This document shows, piece by piece, positions 16,713-25,517 of a DNA stretch of 64,000 nucleotides. The DNA comes from an uncultured Prevotellaceae bacterium (lineage in GTDB: Bacteria; Bacteroidota; Bacteroidia; Bacteroidales; Bacteroidaceae): the NCBI GenBank assembly GCA_900315455.1, contig OMZE01000005.1, positions 1 to 64,000 of the forward strand. Reading direction: 5' to 3'. Numbering within the stretch: the first letter of the stretch is position 1; each line of letters opens with the position of its first letter. Below the pieces are notes generated by a model that saw only the letters and a list, made by a program, of their open reading frames with translations, was not told the origin of the DNA and made no database searches. The position numbers and the translations under genes are program-made.

Positions 16713-17459
16713 ATGAAAAGACAAATTCTCATGTTATTGGCAGCAATGCTGCTGACATACTGTTCGGAAGACAGCGACATAACGGCTCAGAACACCCCAA
16801 CTCCACAGGGTGCAGGCAAGACACTCGTGGTGTATTACAGTTATACGAACAACTGCCACGAGATTGTGCAGACGCTGACCTCGCAGATTGAGGCCGACGT
16901 GATGCGCATAGAGCCTGCCGACAAGACGCAGAAGTATGAGGCCAACAATTATGCCATCGGCACGCAGTTGCTGAACGCGATACAGGCAGCGCCCAATGAT
17001 GCCGCAAGTTATCCCGCCATCGACCCCGTGAGCATCACCGACCTCACGCCCTATCAGAACATCATCATCGTCACGCCCTTATGGTGGAGTCAGATGGCAG
17101 CCATTTTACAGACCTACCTCTTTCATCATGGTGCGGAAATGGCAGGCAAAAACGTTGGACTGATTGTGTCGAGTGCCAGCAGCGGCATCAGCGGTGTGGT
17201 GAGCGACTGCAAGCGTCTGGTGCCCGACGGCAACTATTTCAGCGAGAACCTGTGGATCAACAACTCCAACCGCTCCAACCGCAGCACACTGATTCAGAAC
17301 TGGCTCACGGCTATCAACTATAGCGCCGTGACAGCCATCAATACTCCTGCCACAAAGAGCGCTGCTACAGGCGGTTACTACTCGCTCTCCGGTCAGCGTC
17401 TGCAGCATGCTCCGAAACACGGAATATTCATCGCCGACGGGAAGAAAGTAAGCAGGTAA
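16713..17459 (+). CDS. Exported flavodoxin with Por-type C-terminal tail
   Basis: The ATG at 16713 gives 248 residues and a lipoprotein signal (MKRQILMLLAAMLLTYC/S); an in-frame ATG at 16680 would put 11 polar residues before it and is less likely. The flavodoxin core is TLVVYYSYTNNCHEIVQTL (FMN phosphate loop) and IIVTPLWWSQMAA. The tail YYSLSGQRLQHAPKHGIFIADGKKV resembles the end of type IX secretion substrates, here on a putative lipoprotein. FMN-dependent electron carrier outside the cytoplasm. Third gene of the operon. It is a distant paralogue of the flavodoxin at 6544. Confidence 0.88.
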   Translation: MKRQILMLLAAMLLTYCSEDSDITAQNTPTPQGAGKTLVVYYSYTNNCHEIVQTLTSQIEADVMRIEPADKTQKYEANNYAIGTQLLNAIQAAPNDAASYPAIDPVSITDLTPYQNIIIVTPLWWSQMAAILQTYLFHHGAEMAGKNVGLIVSSASSGISGVVSDCKRLVPDGNYFSENLWINNSNRSNRSTLIQNWLTAINYSAVTAINTPATKSAATGGYYSLSGQRLQHAPKHGIFIADGKKVSR

Positions 17460-17489
17460 AAAAAGAAGAACACCTAAAGAAACAATGAT

Positions 17490-18527
17490 ATGATGGAATA
17501 CGTTAAACTCGGAAACTCCGACCTGCAGGTGTCGCGCATCTGCCTGGGGTGCATGGGATTCGGCGACCCGACCATCGGACAACACTCATGGACGATTGGC
17601 GAGGAGCCTACACGCGAGATTATCCGCCGTTCGCTCGAACTGGGCGTGAACTTCTTCGACACGGCGATTGCCTACCAGTTGGGCACATCGGAACAGTATG
17701 TAGGACGAGCCCTGAGAGACATGGCCCGGCGTGAGGACGTGGTGGTGGCCACAAAATTCCTGCCGCGAACCGACGAGGACATCGAGAAAGGTATCGACGG
17801 GCGACAGCATGTGCTGAACAACATCGACCTGAGCCTGCAGCACCTCGGCATGGACTATGTGGACCTCTACATCTATCATATCTGGGACTACAAGACGCCT
17901 GCCGAGGAAATCCTTGAGGGCATGAACGAGGCCGTAGACCAGGGCAAGGCACGCTACATCGGCATTGCCAACGTGTATGCCTATCAGTTGGCGAAGATGA
18001 ATGCGCTGGCCGAACAGAGGGGCTGGAAGAAATTCGTCTCGGTGCAGAACCACTACAATCTGATTATGCGCGAAGAGGAGCGTGAGATGCAGCCCCTGTG
18101 CCGCGAGGACAACATAGCACAGACGCCCTACAGCGCTCTGGCTTCGGGCAAACTGGCAAAGCGCCCGGGCGATACATCGAAGCGACAGCAGGAAGACTCG
18201 TTCATGCACTTCAAATACGATGCCACCGCCGAGCAGGACAACCGTATCGTGGAACGTGTGGTGGAACTGGCCCACCGCTATGGTGTGGAGATGACCCAGA
18301 TAGCGCTGGCCTGGCTGCTGACGAAGGTGGAGTCGCCCATTGTCGGGGCCACCAAACAGCACCACATCGAGGGAGCCGTAAAGGCACTCGACATCCATCT
18401 TTCAGGAGATGACCTCCGCTATCTGGAAGAACCTTACGTGCCGCACAATCTCTCTGGCGTGATGGCTGTCAACAAGCCCGTCATGAGCGAGGAACCCGTA
18501 TGGGTTGCAGCAAAAAGAAACAAGTAA
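17490..18527 (+). CDS. Aldo/keto reductase (YajO/Tas type)
   Basis: 345 residues; the first two codons are both ATG (17490, 17493) and either may start. AKR signatures are MGFGDP, VNFFDTAIAYQLGTSE (Asp, Tyr), VVVATKF (Lys), VDLYIYHIWD (His) and the cofactor segment SPIVGATKQHHIEGAVKALD. It is the longer AKR type that often acts on quinones, chalcones or glyceraldehyde-type substrates with NADPH. It lies between the flavodoxin and the CMD-cupin gene, with gaps of 30 and 12 nt. Confidence 0.94.
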   Translation: MMEYVKLGNSDLQVSRICLGCMGFGDPTIGQHSWTIGEEPTREIIRRSLELGVNFFDTAIAYQLGTSEQYVGRALRDMARREDVVVATKFLPRTDEDIEKGIDGRQHVLNNIDLSLQHLGMDYVDLYIYHIWDYKTPAEEILEGMNEAVDQGKARYIGIANVYAYQLAKMNALAEQRGWKKFVSVQNHYNLIMREEEREMQPLCREDNIAQTPYSALASGKLAKRPGDTSKRQQEDSFMHFKYDATAEQDNRIVERVVELAHRYGVEMTQIALAWLLTKVESPIVGATKQHHIEGAVKALDIHLSGDDLRYLEEPYVPHNLSGVMAVNKPVMSEEPVWVAAKRNK

Positions 18528-18539
18528 CATAGAACCGCA

Positions 18540-19544
18540 ATGAAAAGAACAGTAATATTTTTAATCGCATTATTAACAATGGCAACAATACAAGCACAGA
18601 CGCTGACAGAGCGTCAGAAGGGTTTGGCAGCATGTGCCTGCCTAATGGCACAGGGTGATATGGAACGACTGGAACCTGCCGTACGGCAGGCACTCGATGG
18701 TGGCGTAACCATCAACGAACTGAAAGAAGCATTCTCGCAACTCTACGCCTACACGGGATTTCCACGGAGTTTGAACGCGCTGGGTGTACTGAATAAAGTA
18801 TTGGAAAACAAACAGGCGAACTGGCAAGAGGGCAAGCCCTGGACTCGCCCTGCCGAGTGGGACGATGCCCGCAAGGCCTACGAACTGGGTGTGAAGAACC
18901 AGACGCAACTTTCTGGACAGCCCTTCGACTACACTTTCTGCCCGCAGGACGACTACTACCTGAAGTCACACCTCTTCGGCGACATCTTCGCCGGCGAGGG
19001 TCTGACACCTGCCGACCGCGAGATAGTGACCGTTGCTGCGCTGAGTGGTCTCGAAGGCGTGGCACCCCAACTCGCTGCCCACAAGAAGGGCGCGGTGAAC
19101 ATGGGCAACTCGCAGCAGGCAGTGGATGAACTCTGCCGCTGGCTCTGTGAGGAGGGCTATACGCTGAACACCAAATGGGCCAAGGGCGAACCGAATCCAT
19201 ATGGCACATATTTCATCGGGCAGAGTTATCTCGCCGACGTTGGCGGTGGCGTGATGAACGTGACTTTCGAGCCCCGTTGCCGCAACAACTGGCATATTCA
19301 CCACAAACAGGTGCAGGTATTGATTTGCGTAGCCGGCCGCGGCTGGTATCAGGAGTGGGGCAAAGAACCGCAGGAGATGACTCCCGGCACCATCATCGCC
19401 ATTCCTGCCGAGGTGAAACACTGGCACGGAGCCGCCAAGGATTCCTGGTTCCAGCACCTGACCTACCACAAGGATGTGCAAGAGGGAGCGAGCAACGAAT
19501 GGTGCGAGCCTGTGACAGATGAAATATACAGCCAATTACCATAA
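18540..19544 (+). CDS. Exported carboxymuconolactone-decarboxylase-like/cupin fusion protein
   Basis: 334 residues. A signal peptide (1-20, ending IQAQ) is followed by two CMD/AhpD-like helical segments: residues about 22-100 (LKEAFSQLYAYTGFPRSLNAL) and about 150-210 (LTPADREIVTVAALSGLEGVAPQLAAH). A C-terminal cupin (about 235-315) carries the metal histidines in NNWHIHH and KHWHG. CMD-cupin proteins are often annotated as gamma-carboxymuconolactone decarboxylases or peroxidase-like enzymes; the exact reaction is not known to me. The AhpD-type CxxC redox pair is not seen. Last gene of the operon. Confidence 0.9.
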   Translation: MKRTVIFLIALLTMATIQAQTLTERQKGLAACACLMAQGDMERLEPAVRQALDGGVTINELKEAFSQLYAYTGFPRSLNALGVLNKVLENKQANWQEGKPWTRPAEWDDARKAYELGVKNQTQLSGQPFDYTFCPQDDYYLKSHLFGDIFAGEGLTPADREIVTVAALSGLEGVAPQLAAHKKGAVNMGNSQQAVDELCRWLCEEGYTLNTKWAKGEPNPYGTYFIGQSYLADVGGGVMNVTFEPRCRNNWHIHHKQVQVLICVAGRGWYQEWGKEPQEMTPGTIIAIPAEVKHWHGAAKDSWFQHLTYHKDVQEGASNEWCEPVTDEIYSQLP

Positions 19545-19647
19545 GGCGTGTGGACAGGACTTCGCCAAATAGGCATATCTCTGCTTAAAAGAAAGTGGGG
19601 ACACACCCTTATTCCCTATTGTTGAAGGCAAGAAAGCACAAGAAAAA

Positions 19648-19679
19648 TTTGGTTTTTTGACGGCATCGTATTACCTTCG
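19648..19679 (+). promoter_or_regulatory. Promoter of the His/Cys-rich protein and TonB receptor genes
   Basis: TTTG at 19648-19651, a 20-nt spacer, then TACCTTCG at 19672-19679 (7 of 8 to TAnnTTTG). It decides the start at 19696, because an upstream in-frame ATG at 19657 lies inside the promoter. The surrounding GAAAGCACAAG...GGCATCGTATTACC resembles a single degenerate copy of the composite promoter repeat. Confidence 0.6.
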
Positions 19680-19695
19680 CAGCGTGAAAGGAATC

Positions 19696-20046
19696 ATGAT
19701 GCGACGGAAATGGTATGCACGCCTGCTGTTGGCCGTGTTTGTGCCGATGCTGCTGCTCTCGCTGGTACATGTGCACGAGCAGGGAATGGTGGAGGAGGCG
19801 GCATGTGCCGACTGTGCCCACCATGTACACCACAGCCATCTGGCATCGGCCGACTACTGTATGGACAGTTGTGTGCTATGCCAGATGCTGAGTCTGCCTT
19901 TCATCGCCGCCGTCTTGTTGTTGATAGCCCTTTTTTCAGCCAAGGGGAAGGACCTGCCTTTGCAGACGACAGCCTTTTTGGTCAGCGGCTATGCCAACAA
20001 CAAGTCGTGCAGGGCACCACCTTATTCTTTTTTATTGAAAATGTAA
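19696..20046 (+). CDS. Small His/Cys-rich membrane protein
   Basis: 116 residues from the ATG at 19696. Two hydrophobic segments (about 8-26 and 58-80) flank a 30-residue loop very rich in His and Cys: HVHEQ, then CADCAHHVHHSHLASADYC and CVLCQ. This looks like a metal-binding loop on the periplasmic side. It lies just before a TonB-dependent receptor and shares its promoter, so a role in sensing, trapping or passing a metal such as zinc or copper is plausible. I recognise no named family. Confidence 0.7.
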   Translation: MMRRKWYARLLLAVFVPMLLLSLVHVHEQGMVEEAACADCAHHVHHSHLASADYCMDSCVLCQMLSLPFIAAVLLLIALFSAKGKDLPLQTTAFLVSGYANNKSCRAPPYSFLLKM

Positions 20047-20050
20047 GATT

Positions 20051-20111
20051 ACCGCTTCGCGGTGCATTCTTCTATCGGACGCAGCGACTGCGTCCCTACA
20101 GCATGTGCTGT
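20051..20111. repeat. Cluster of three adjacent perfect hairpins (REP-like)
   Basis: Three inverted repeats follow one another: ACCGC-TTC-GCGGT (20051-20063), GGACGCAG-CGA-CTGCGTCC (20077-20095) and ACAGCA-TG-TGCTGT (20098-20111). They fill the space between the small membrane protein and the TonB receptor. They may limit read-through or protect the upstream mRNA, or be a mobile REP-type element. Confidence 0.65.
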
Positions 20112-20192
20112 ACTGGCTGCGAGGAGACGGGAACACCCCGGCTCTACTTGACGGTCAGTGAAATAGAACCATCAATAAAAAAGACCATTACA

Positions 20193-22538
20193 ATGAAAAC
20201 CATCATATTGCTGCTGTTGGCACTCACCCCGTGGTGTGCCATGGCAGATACACCCATACCACCATCATCACTCAGCGGCAAGGTGACTGATGCCGTGGAC
20301 AACGAGCCACTGATAGGCGTAACCCTCTATATTGCCGAACTGAACCAGACCACCATCACCGACATCAACGGGCATTACCAATTTGAGTCGCTGCCCCAGA
20401 AGACCGTGACGCTGCAGGTGAGTTATGTGGGGCATCAGACCATCATCAAGGAGGTGGACCTGAGCCGCACCCGACAACTCGACTTCGTGATGAAAGAGAG
20501 CAATGCCATGATCAACGAGGTGGTGGTGACAGGCATCACCGGCGGACAACTGCTGAAAGACTCGCCCACCCCTGTGGCCATCGTTGCACAGCGCGACCTG
20601 CTCAACACCTCGTCGACAAACATCATCGATGCCATCGCACGCCGTCCCGGCATGGCCCAGGTGACCACTGGCAGCGGTATCTCGAAACCCGTGATACGCG
20701 GACTGGGCTACAACCGCATCGTGACCGTGGTAGACGGCATACGCCAGGAAGGACAGCAATGGGGCGACGAGCACGGCATAGAACTCGATGCACAAAACGT
20801 GAACAGCATAGAGATACTGAAAGGTCCTGCCTCGCTTACCTACGGTTCCGACGCCATGGCCGGCGTGGTGATTTTCCACAGCCGTCCGGCCCTGCCCTCC
20901 GGACAGATACGCGGGTCGGTATCCGCCGAATACCAGACAAACAACGGACTATGGGGCTACTCGCTGAACATGGGCGGCAACAAGAAAGGTATCGTGTGGG
21001 ACACCCGCTTCAGTCAGAAAGCCGCCCATGCCTACAAGAACAAGCGCGACGGATATGTGCTCGGCACGCAGTTTGCCGAGCGTGCCCTCAGCGGCATGTT
21101 GGGCGTAAACCGCCGCTGGGGCTTCAGTCACCTGCAGTTGAGTTACTACCACCTCATCCCCACGATGACCGAAGGCGAGCGCGATGAGACGGGAGCCTTC
21201 GTAAAGCCCGTGCTCATCGACGGCGAAGAAAGTGAGGCAACTGCCACTCACCACGACCTGACCACCTATCACCATGGCTTCCCCTACCAACAAATACACC
21301 ACTACAAGGCGACACTCGACAACTCCGTCTACATCGGCTCGGGCACGCTGAAGATGCTGGTGGGCTATCAGAACAACCGCAGGCAGGAGTTTGAAGAACT
21401 GGAAACACCCGACGAGAGCGGTCTCGACTTCATGTTGCACACCCTCAGTTACGACATGCGCTACGCCCTGCAGAACGCCAATGGGCTGAAGGTGAACGCC
21501 GGCATCGCCGGAATGTATCAGCGGTCGTTGAACAAAGGAGAGGAAGTGCTCATCCCCGCCTATGCGCTCAACGACATCGGTGCGTACGTCACTGCCGGAT
21601 ACAAAAACAACGGGTGGAGTATGAGCGGTGGTCTGCGCGCCGACATGCGCCACGTGCACTCCTTCGCCCTGGAAGACCACTTCGAGCAATTCTCACGCAC
21701 CTTCCGCGCGGTGACAGGCAGCGTGGGCGTGGTAAGGGAACTGGGCAGCAACATGCACGTGAAACTGAACGTAGCACGAGGTTTCCGTGCACCCAACCTG
21801 AGCGAGTTGGGGTCGAACGGCGAACACGAGGGCACCTTCCGCTACGAAGTGGGTAATGCCGACCTACGGCCAGAATACAGTTGGCAAGCCGACTTAGGGT
21901 GGGACTTCACCTCGCCCATCGTGTCGGCACAAGTAGCCCTGTTTGCCAACTTCATCGACAACTACATCTTTGCCAGTAGGCAACCTGGTGTGGAGACAGA
22001 CGGACTGCCCACCTATAAGTTCACCCAAGGCGATGCCCGGCTGCTCGGCGGCGAGGCCACCATCGACATCCACCCCGTGGAGCGTCTGCACTTCGAGAAC
22101 AGCCTGTCGGTGGTGGATGCCCGTCAGCGCCATCAGCCTGCCGACCGCCGCTTCCTGCCCCGCACACCCGCTACCCGCTGGGTGTCGGAGTTGAGTTACG
22201 ACCTGGTGCGCGACGGCCATGTGCTCAACAACACTTTCGTGAAGATAGGGATGGAGTGCACCCTACGCCAAAGCCACGCCTACACCGCCGACGATACGGA
22301 GACCGTCACTCCCTCGTATACCCTCCTCAACCTCACCGTGGGTACCGACATCCTGTGGCATCACCGCAACCTATGCTCAGTGAGCCTGAATGCCGACAAC
22401 CTGACCAACCGTGCCTACCAGAGTCACCTCAGCCGTCTGAAATACGCTGGCGTGAACCCTGTGACAGGCCGTCAGGGCATCTGCAACATGGGTCGCTGTT
22501 TCTCACTGAAGGTAGTGGTGCCGATTATTATATTTTAA
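20193..22538 (+). CDS. TonB-dependent outer-membrane receptor with carboxypeptidase-regulatory-like domain
   Basis: The ATG at 20193 gives 781 residues and a signal peptide (1-19, ending AMA). Next come the CarboxypepD_reg-like domain (LSGKVTDAVDNEPLIGVTLYI, about 27-105), the TonB plug (VVVTGITGGQLLKDSPTPVAIV, PVIRGLGYNRIVTVVDGIRQEGQQWGDEHG) and a 22-strand barrel ending in a terminal Phe, as for BamA substrates. Single-component receptors with this VxGLGxxRI..VDGIR plug often import metals or metal complexes. No SusD gene follows, so glycan import is unlikely. The His/Cys-rich protein upstream supports a metal ligand. Confidence 0.92.
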   Translation: MKTIILLLLALTPWCAMADTPIPPSSLSGKVTDAVDNEPLIGVTLYIAELNQTTITDINGHYQFESLPQKTVTLQVSYVGHQTIIKEVDLSRTRQLDFVMKESNAMINEVVVTGITGGQLLKDSPTPVAIVAQRDLLNTSSTNIIDAIARRPGMAQVTTGSGISKPVIRGLGYNRIVTVVDGIRQEGQQWGDEHGIELDAQNVNSIEILKGPASLTYGSDAMAGVVIFHSRPALPSGQIRGSVSAEYQTNNGLWGYSLNMGGNKKGIVWDTRFSQKAAHAYKNKRDGYVLGTQFAERALSGMLGVNRRWGFSHLQLSYYHLIPTMTEGERDETGAFVKPVLIDGEESEATATHHDLTTYHHGFPYQQIHHYKATLDNSVYIGSGTLKMLVGYQNNRRQEFEELETPDESGLDFMLHTLSYDMRYALQNANGLKVNAGIAGMYQRSLNKGEEVLIPAYALNDIGAYVTAGYKNNGWSMSGGLRADMRHVHSFALEDHFEQFSRTFRAVTGSVGVVRELGSNMHVKLNVARGFRAPNLSELGSNGEHEGTFRYEVGNADLRPEYSWQADLGWDFTSPIVSAQVALFANFIDNYIFASRQPGVETDGLPTYKFTQGDARLLGGEATIDIHPVERLHFENSLSVVDARQRHQPADRRFLPRTPATRWVSELSYDLVRDGHVLNNTFVKIGMECTLRQSHAYTADDTETVTPSYTLLNLTVGTDILWHHRNLCSVSLNADNLTNRAYQSHLSRLKYAGVNPVTGRQGICNMGRCFSLKVVVPIIIF

Positions 22539-22600
22539 AGGAAAGATAGAGGAGAGCCCCATATCTACATTTTGACACGCCATGACAGAGAAGATGACTG

Positions 22601-24784
22601 TCAGCGGCGGATGAGGGTGGAGCCGGTGAGAGAAGGGTCGGAAGCAGAGACCTGGATGGCATAGATGCCATGGGGCAGATGGCTGAGGTCGAGAGAGGCG
22701 CTGCCACCAAAGGGCTGCACCTTGGCAGACATCAACTGTGTGCCCGAGGTAGAGAACACTCTCACAGAGAACGGCTCCACCCCTTCATGTGGGAAGAAGA
22801 GCCGGAGCAGCCCCTCATTCGAGAGGGAGAACGTGACGGCTCTGGGCTGGCTGTCGGAAATTTCCTCTACTTTAGACAATCCAAGGATATAGAGCAATCC
22901 CCTGTAAGCATCGATTTCGCCATAGCCATAGAGATTGTTGGGATAATCGAGCGAGGAGTCGTAATGGTGGCTCGTCTCGCGGATGACCTCCATCACGTCG
23001 TCGCGGCTGAGGGTAGGTTTAGCCTCGAGCCACAAGGCGATGATGCCCGCCACCACCGGCGACGACATCGACGTGCCGCTATTGGCATTCCAGGCGTAGG
23101 TGCGGCCATTGAACTCGAAGTGCTCCACATCGGAAGCGATGTCGGAGGCCTCGGGACAAGCCTCAAGGTAATACGAACTATAAGAAGAGATGACGTTGGT
23201 GCCCGGAGCCATCACGTCGGGCTTCACCCGCTCGTCGTAGGTGGGTCCGACAGAGGAATAGGCACTGCGCTCACCATGCTCCCCCATATCGTAGACATGC
23301 GGGTCGCCGAGGTAGTTGACGAACTGCGTGCGGTAGCCCGTTGCCCCCACACAGATGGCTGCCGGTGCGCTCGACGGGGAGTGGATGGAATAGGCATTGC
23401 TAGCCAGCGACTTGTTTTCCGCCCCGAGATACCCCGACCCACGAAACATCTCTATCTCCGTATCACTGCCTATCAGGTCGACCCCAACATAATAATCAGC
23501 CCCCAACCGCTTGTCGGTTTTGAGCACCACCTCCACCACATCGTCGGAAGCATTGAAGCAAGAGGGGTAGCGGGTAGCGGATATATAATAAGGTTTTCCG
23601 CCCGCCTCAAGGGTGTCGGTGAGGAGCGAGTCGGGCCGTTGGTAGATGGCCGAAGGCTCAAGGATGTATTCGGTATGTCCTTTCTCCGGTCCTTCGAAGA
23701 TGAGACGCAACCGATAGTCATCGCTTTTGGCCCTTATAGAGAAAAAAGCCGCCGACGCACTTGTCACCACACTCACCCTTGCCGATTCCAGTCCAACGGG
23801 TTTCCTCACATGATTGACCTGCTGGCCGGCATTCCCCGCTGAGGACACGAAGATTCGTCCTGGGCCTACGAGGCTATCGAGCACCTCATAGTAGAGTTGG
23901 TCGTCGCCGCGGAAATCCATCGACGAGCCTTCGCTGAACGAAATCACACACGGTTTACCTACCGATGCGGCGTAGTCGAAGATATACTTGAAACCCAAAG
24001 CATCGGTGGCGTAGGTGAACTTATAGAGGTCGGCAGAGTCGATAAGCGCGACATCCTCGGACACGGCATTGCTCACCAGGCAGATGTCGCTGGCGGGAGC
24101 CATGCCCCGATAAGGAGAGTTGTAGCCGCTGCCCGCCGCACTTCCCAAGGTGTGGGTGCCATGCGAGATGATGAGGCCGTCGCGCGAATGGGCGTAAGCC
24201 TTCAGCGCCTCTTCGGTGGTGTACTCCGCCCCCACATAGAGACTGCTGCCCACGGTGTCGGTGGAAAGGAAATCCCAGAACCGCTTGATGCGGTATTCGG
24301 TGAGGTCGGTGTTGTAGAAATTGGGATGGGTGAGGTCGAAGCCGATATCCTCTATGCCCACCACCACGCCACGGCCGGTGAACGCCTGCGGAAGCCGCTC
24401 CCCGGCATGCACCTTCGTGCCGCCCAGGAGCACCACGGTGGTGTCCATGTGCAAGGAGTTGCCCTGGCGCGCTTCTATGCGCAACACCTCGGGCGACAGC
24501 GAGAGGGCGGCGAGGCTGCGCAAGGGGATGCTGGCGATGTGGATATTGCCGAAACGTGCCAGGCTGCGGCAGCCATGGCGTGAGAAGAGGCTGTCGGCAT
24601 GGCTTGTCACGCGTACGAAAGCACACATCTCGCGTTGGCCTGCCGACGGCATCCTGCGCATCATGGTGCGGTTTTCCAATACCGCCTGCCTTACCATCGA
24701 AGACATCTTTGAATAGTCGGCCTGCTGAGCCATCACGCCAAGGGCTTGGACCAATAAAATAAGCAATATGAACGATTTTCTCAT
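22601..24784 (-). CDS. Exported S8 subtilisin-family serine protease with T9SS tail
   Basis: The ATG at 24784 gives 727 residues and a signal peptide (MRKSFILLILLVQALGVMAQ); an in-frame codon 17 residues earlier would spoil it. The triad is complete: Asp146 in GIEDIGFDLTHP, His208 in HGTHTLGSAAG, Ser572 in NSGTSMSSPVVAGI. The C-terminal 80 residues (FSVRVFSTSGTQLMSAKV...LSHLPHGIYAIQVS) are a type A T9SS sorting domain. It should be a surface or secreted endopeptidase. It stands alone, convergent with the TonB receptor gene. Confidence 0.94.
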   Translation of the reverse strand: MRKSFILLILLVQALGVMAQQADYSKMSSMVRQAVLENRTMMRRMPSAGQREMCAFVRVTSHADSLFSRHGCRSLARFGNIHIASIPLRSLAALSLSPEVLRIEARQGNSLHMDTTVVLLGGTKVHAGERLPQAFTGRGVVVGIEDIGFDLTHPNFYNTDLTEYRIKRFWDFLSTDTVGSSLYVGAEYTTEEALKAYAHSRDGLIISHGTHTLGSAAGSGYNSPYRGMAPASDICLVSNAVSEDVALIDSADLYKFTYATDALGFKYIFDYAASVGKPCVISFSEGSSMDFRGDDQLYYEVLDSLVGPGRIFVSSAGNAGQQVNHVRKPVGLESARVSVVTSASAAFFSIRAKSDDYRLRLIFEGPEKGHTEYILEPSAIYQRPDSLLTDTLEAGGKPYYISATRYPSCFNASDDVVEVVLKTDKRLGADYYVGVDLIGSDTEIEMFRGSGYLGAENKSLASNAYSIHSPSSAPAAICVGATGYRTQFVNYLGDPHVYDMGEHGERSAYSSVGPTYDERVKPDVMAPGTNVISSYSSYYLEACPEASDIASDVEHFEFNGRTYAWNANSGTSMSSPVVAGIIALWLEAKPTLSRDDVMEVIRETSHHYDSSLDYPNNLYGYGEIDAYRGLLYILGLSKVEEISDSQPRAVTFSLSNEGLLRLFFPHEGVEPFSVRVFSTSGTQLMSAKVQPFGGSASLDLSHLPHGIYAIQVSASDPSLTGSTLIRR

Positions 24785-25088
24785 AAGGAAGATACTATCA
24801 AAATAATGATTGCAAAATAAGCGAAAAATAATCAATTCAGCAAATATTTTCTCCTCAAAGGAGGTTTTTGCGCGAAAGCAATGTTTTTTTGACGTAGGTC
24901 AAAAAAAGGGGATTTTGGCGCAAACAAAGCATAAAAAACCTTGATGATGGGGATGAAACGTCCTATCTTTGCACCAGCCAATGCGACCTAAAACGGCAGC
25001 AAAAGGCTAAAAGGATAACACAAATTTATTGAGTAGAAAGAGAGCCATGAGGGCTCTGAGATTGTTTAATTAAAAGAAAGGTAAAAAG
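24785..25088. other. Intergenic region with the promoter of the small secreted protein
   Basis: Contains CTTG at 24940-24943, 20 nt and TATCTTTG at 24964-24971, a good promoter, then a 117-nt leader with a small hairpin (AGAGCC / GGCTCT, 25041-25057). The long structured leader is unusual beside the very short leaders elsewhere in the window. A weak CTCCT/AGGAG stem at 24851-24863 lies upstream. No gene seen. Confidence 0.6.
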
Positions 25089-25451
25089 ATGAAAAGATTG
25101 TTTTTTAGCGTAATCGTCATGATGAGCATGACAGTGGCATTTGCAGGAAACGAGGATAACAACGCCACAAACTTCACCAAGGCTTACATGATGGAAGTGA
25201 ACGTGAACAAGTTGGGACAGGCCCTGAACCTGAGCCGTGACCAGTACGGTTTCATGGAGGACGCAATGGACGTGTTCTCTGCCGACCTGATGTGCATTGC
25301 CTCTGCTGAGGAGGACTCTCGCCAGGCTATGATGCAAAATGCCTTGAAGAAGAACCTCTCTGCTACCCGCAGTATTCTCACCAAGACACAGTATCACAAG
25401 TATCTCAGACTGCTCAACGCCACACTCAACAACCGTGGATTGAACAAATAA
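25089..25451 (+). CDS. Small exported helical protein of unknown function
   Basis: 120 residues. A signal peptide (1-19, MKRLFFSVIVMM...AFA) precedes about 100 residues that look all-helical with regular hydrophobic spacing (NKLGQALNLSRDQYGFMEDAMDVF, SATRSILTKTQYHKYLRLLNATLNN). No enzyme motif and no lipobox are present. It is a single-gene unit with its own promoter and a strong terminator. It may be a periplasmic or secreted protein typical of Prevotellaceae; I recognise no family. Confidence 0.75.
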   Translation: MKRLFFSVIVMMSMTVAFAGNEDNNATNFTKAYMMEVNVNKLGQALNLSRDQYGFMEDAMDVFSADLMCIASAEEDSRQAMMQNALKKNLSATRSILTKTQYHKYLRLLNATLNNRGLNK

Positions 25452-25475
25452 TACAAAAAGACAACTAAACCGTAT

Positions 25476-25507
25476 AGAGGGACACCGCAGGGTGTCTCTC
25501 TTTTTTT
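25476..25507 (+). terminator. Rho-independent terminator
   Basis: A 10-bp stem with one G-T pair (GAGGGACACC / GGTGTCTCTC), a short loop and a run of seven T. It ends the single-gene unit at 25089. Confidence 0.85.
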
Positions 25508-25517
25508 GTCTTGGGCA

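Noticed and set aside
19710-20192. N-terminal extension of the TonB receptor frame
   Set aside because: The extension overlaps the small membrane protein gene and the hairpin cluster; the ATG at 20193 starts a proper signal peptide.
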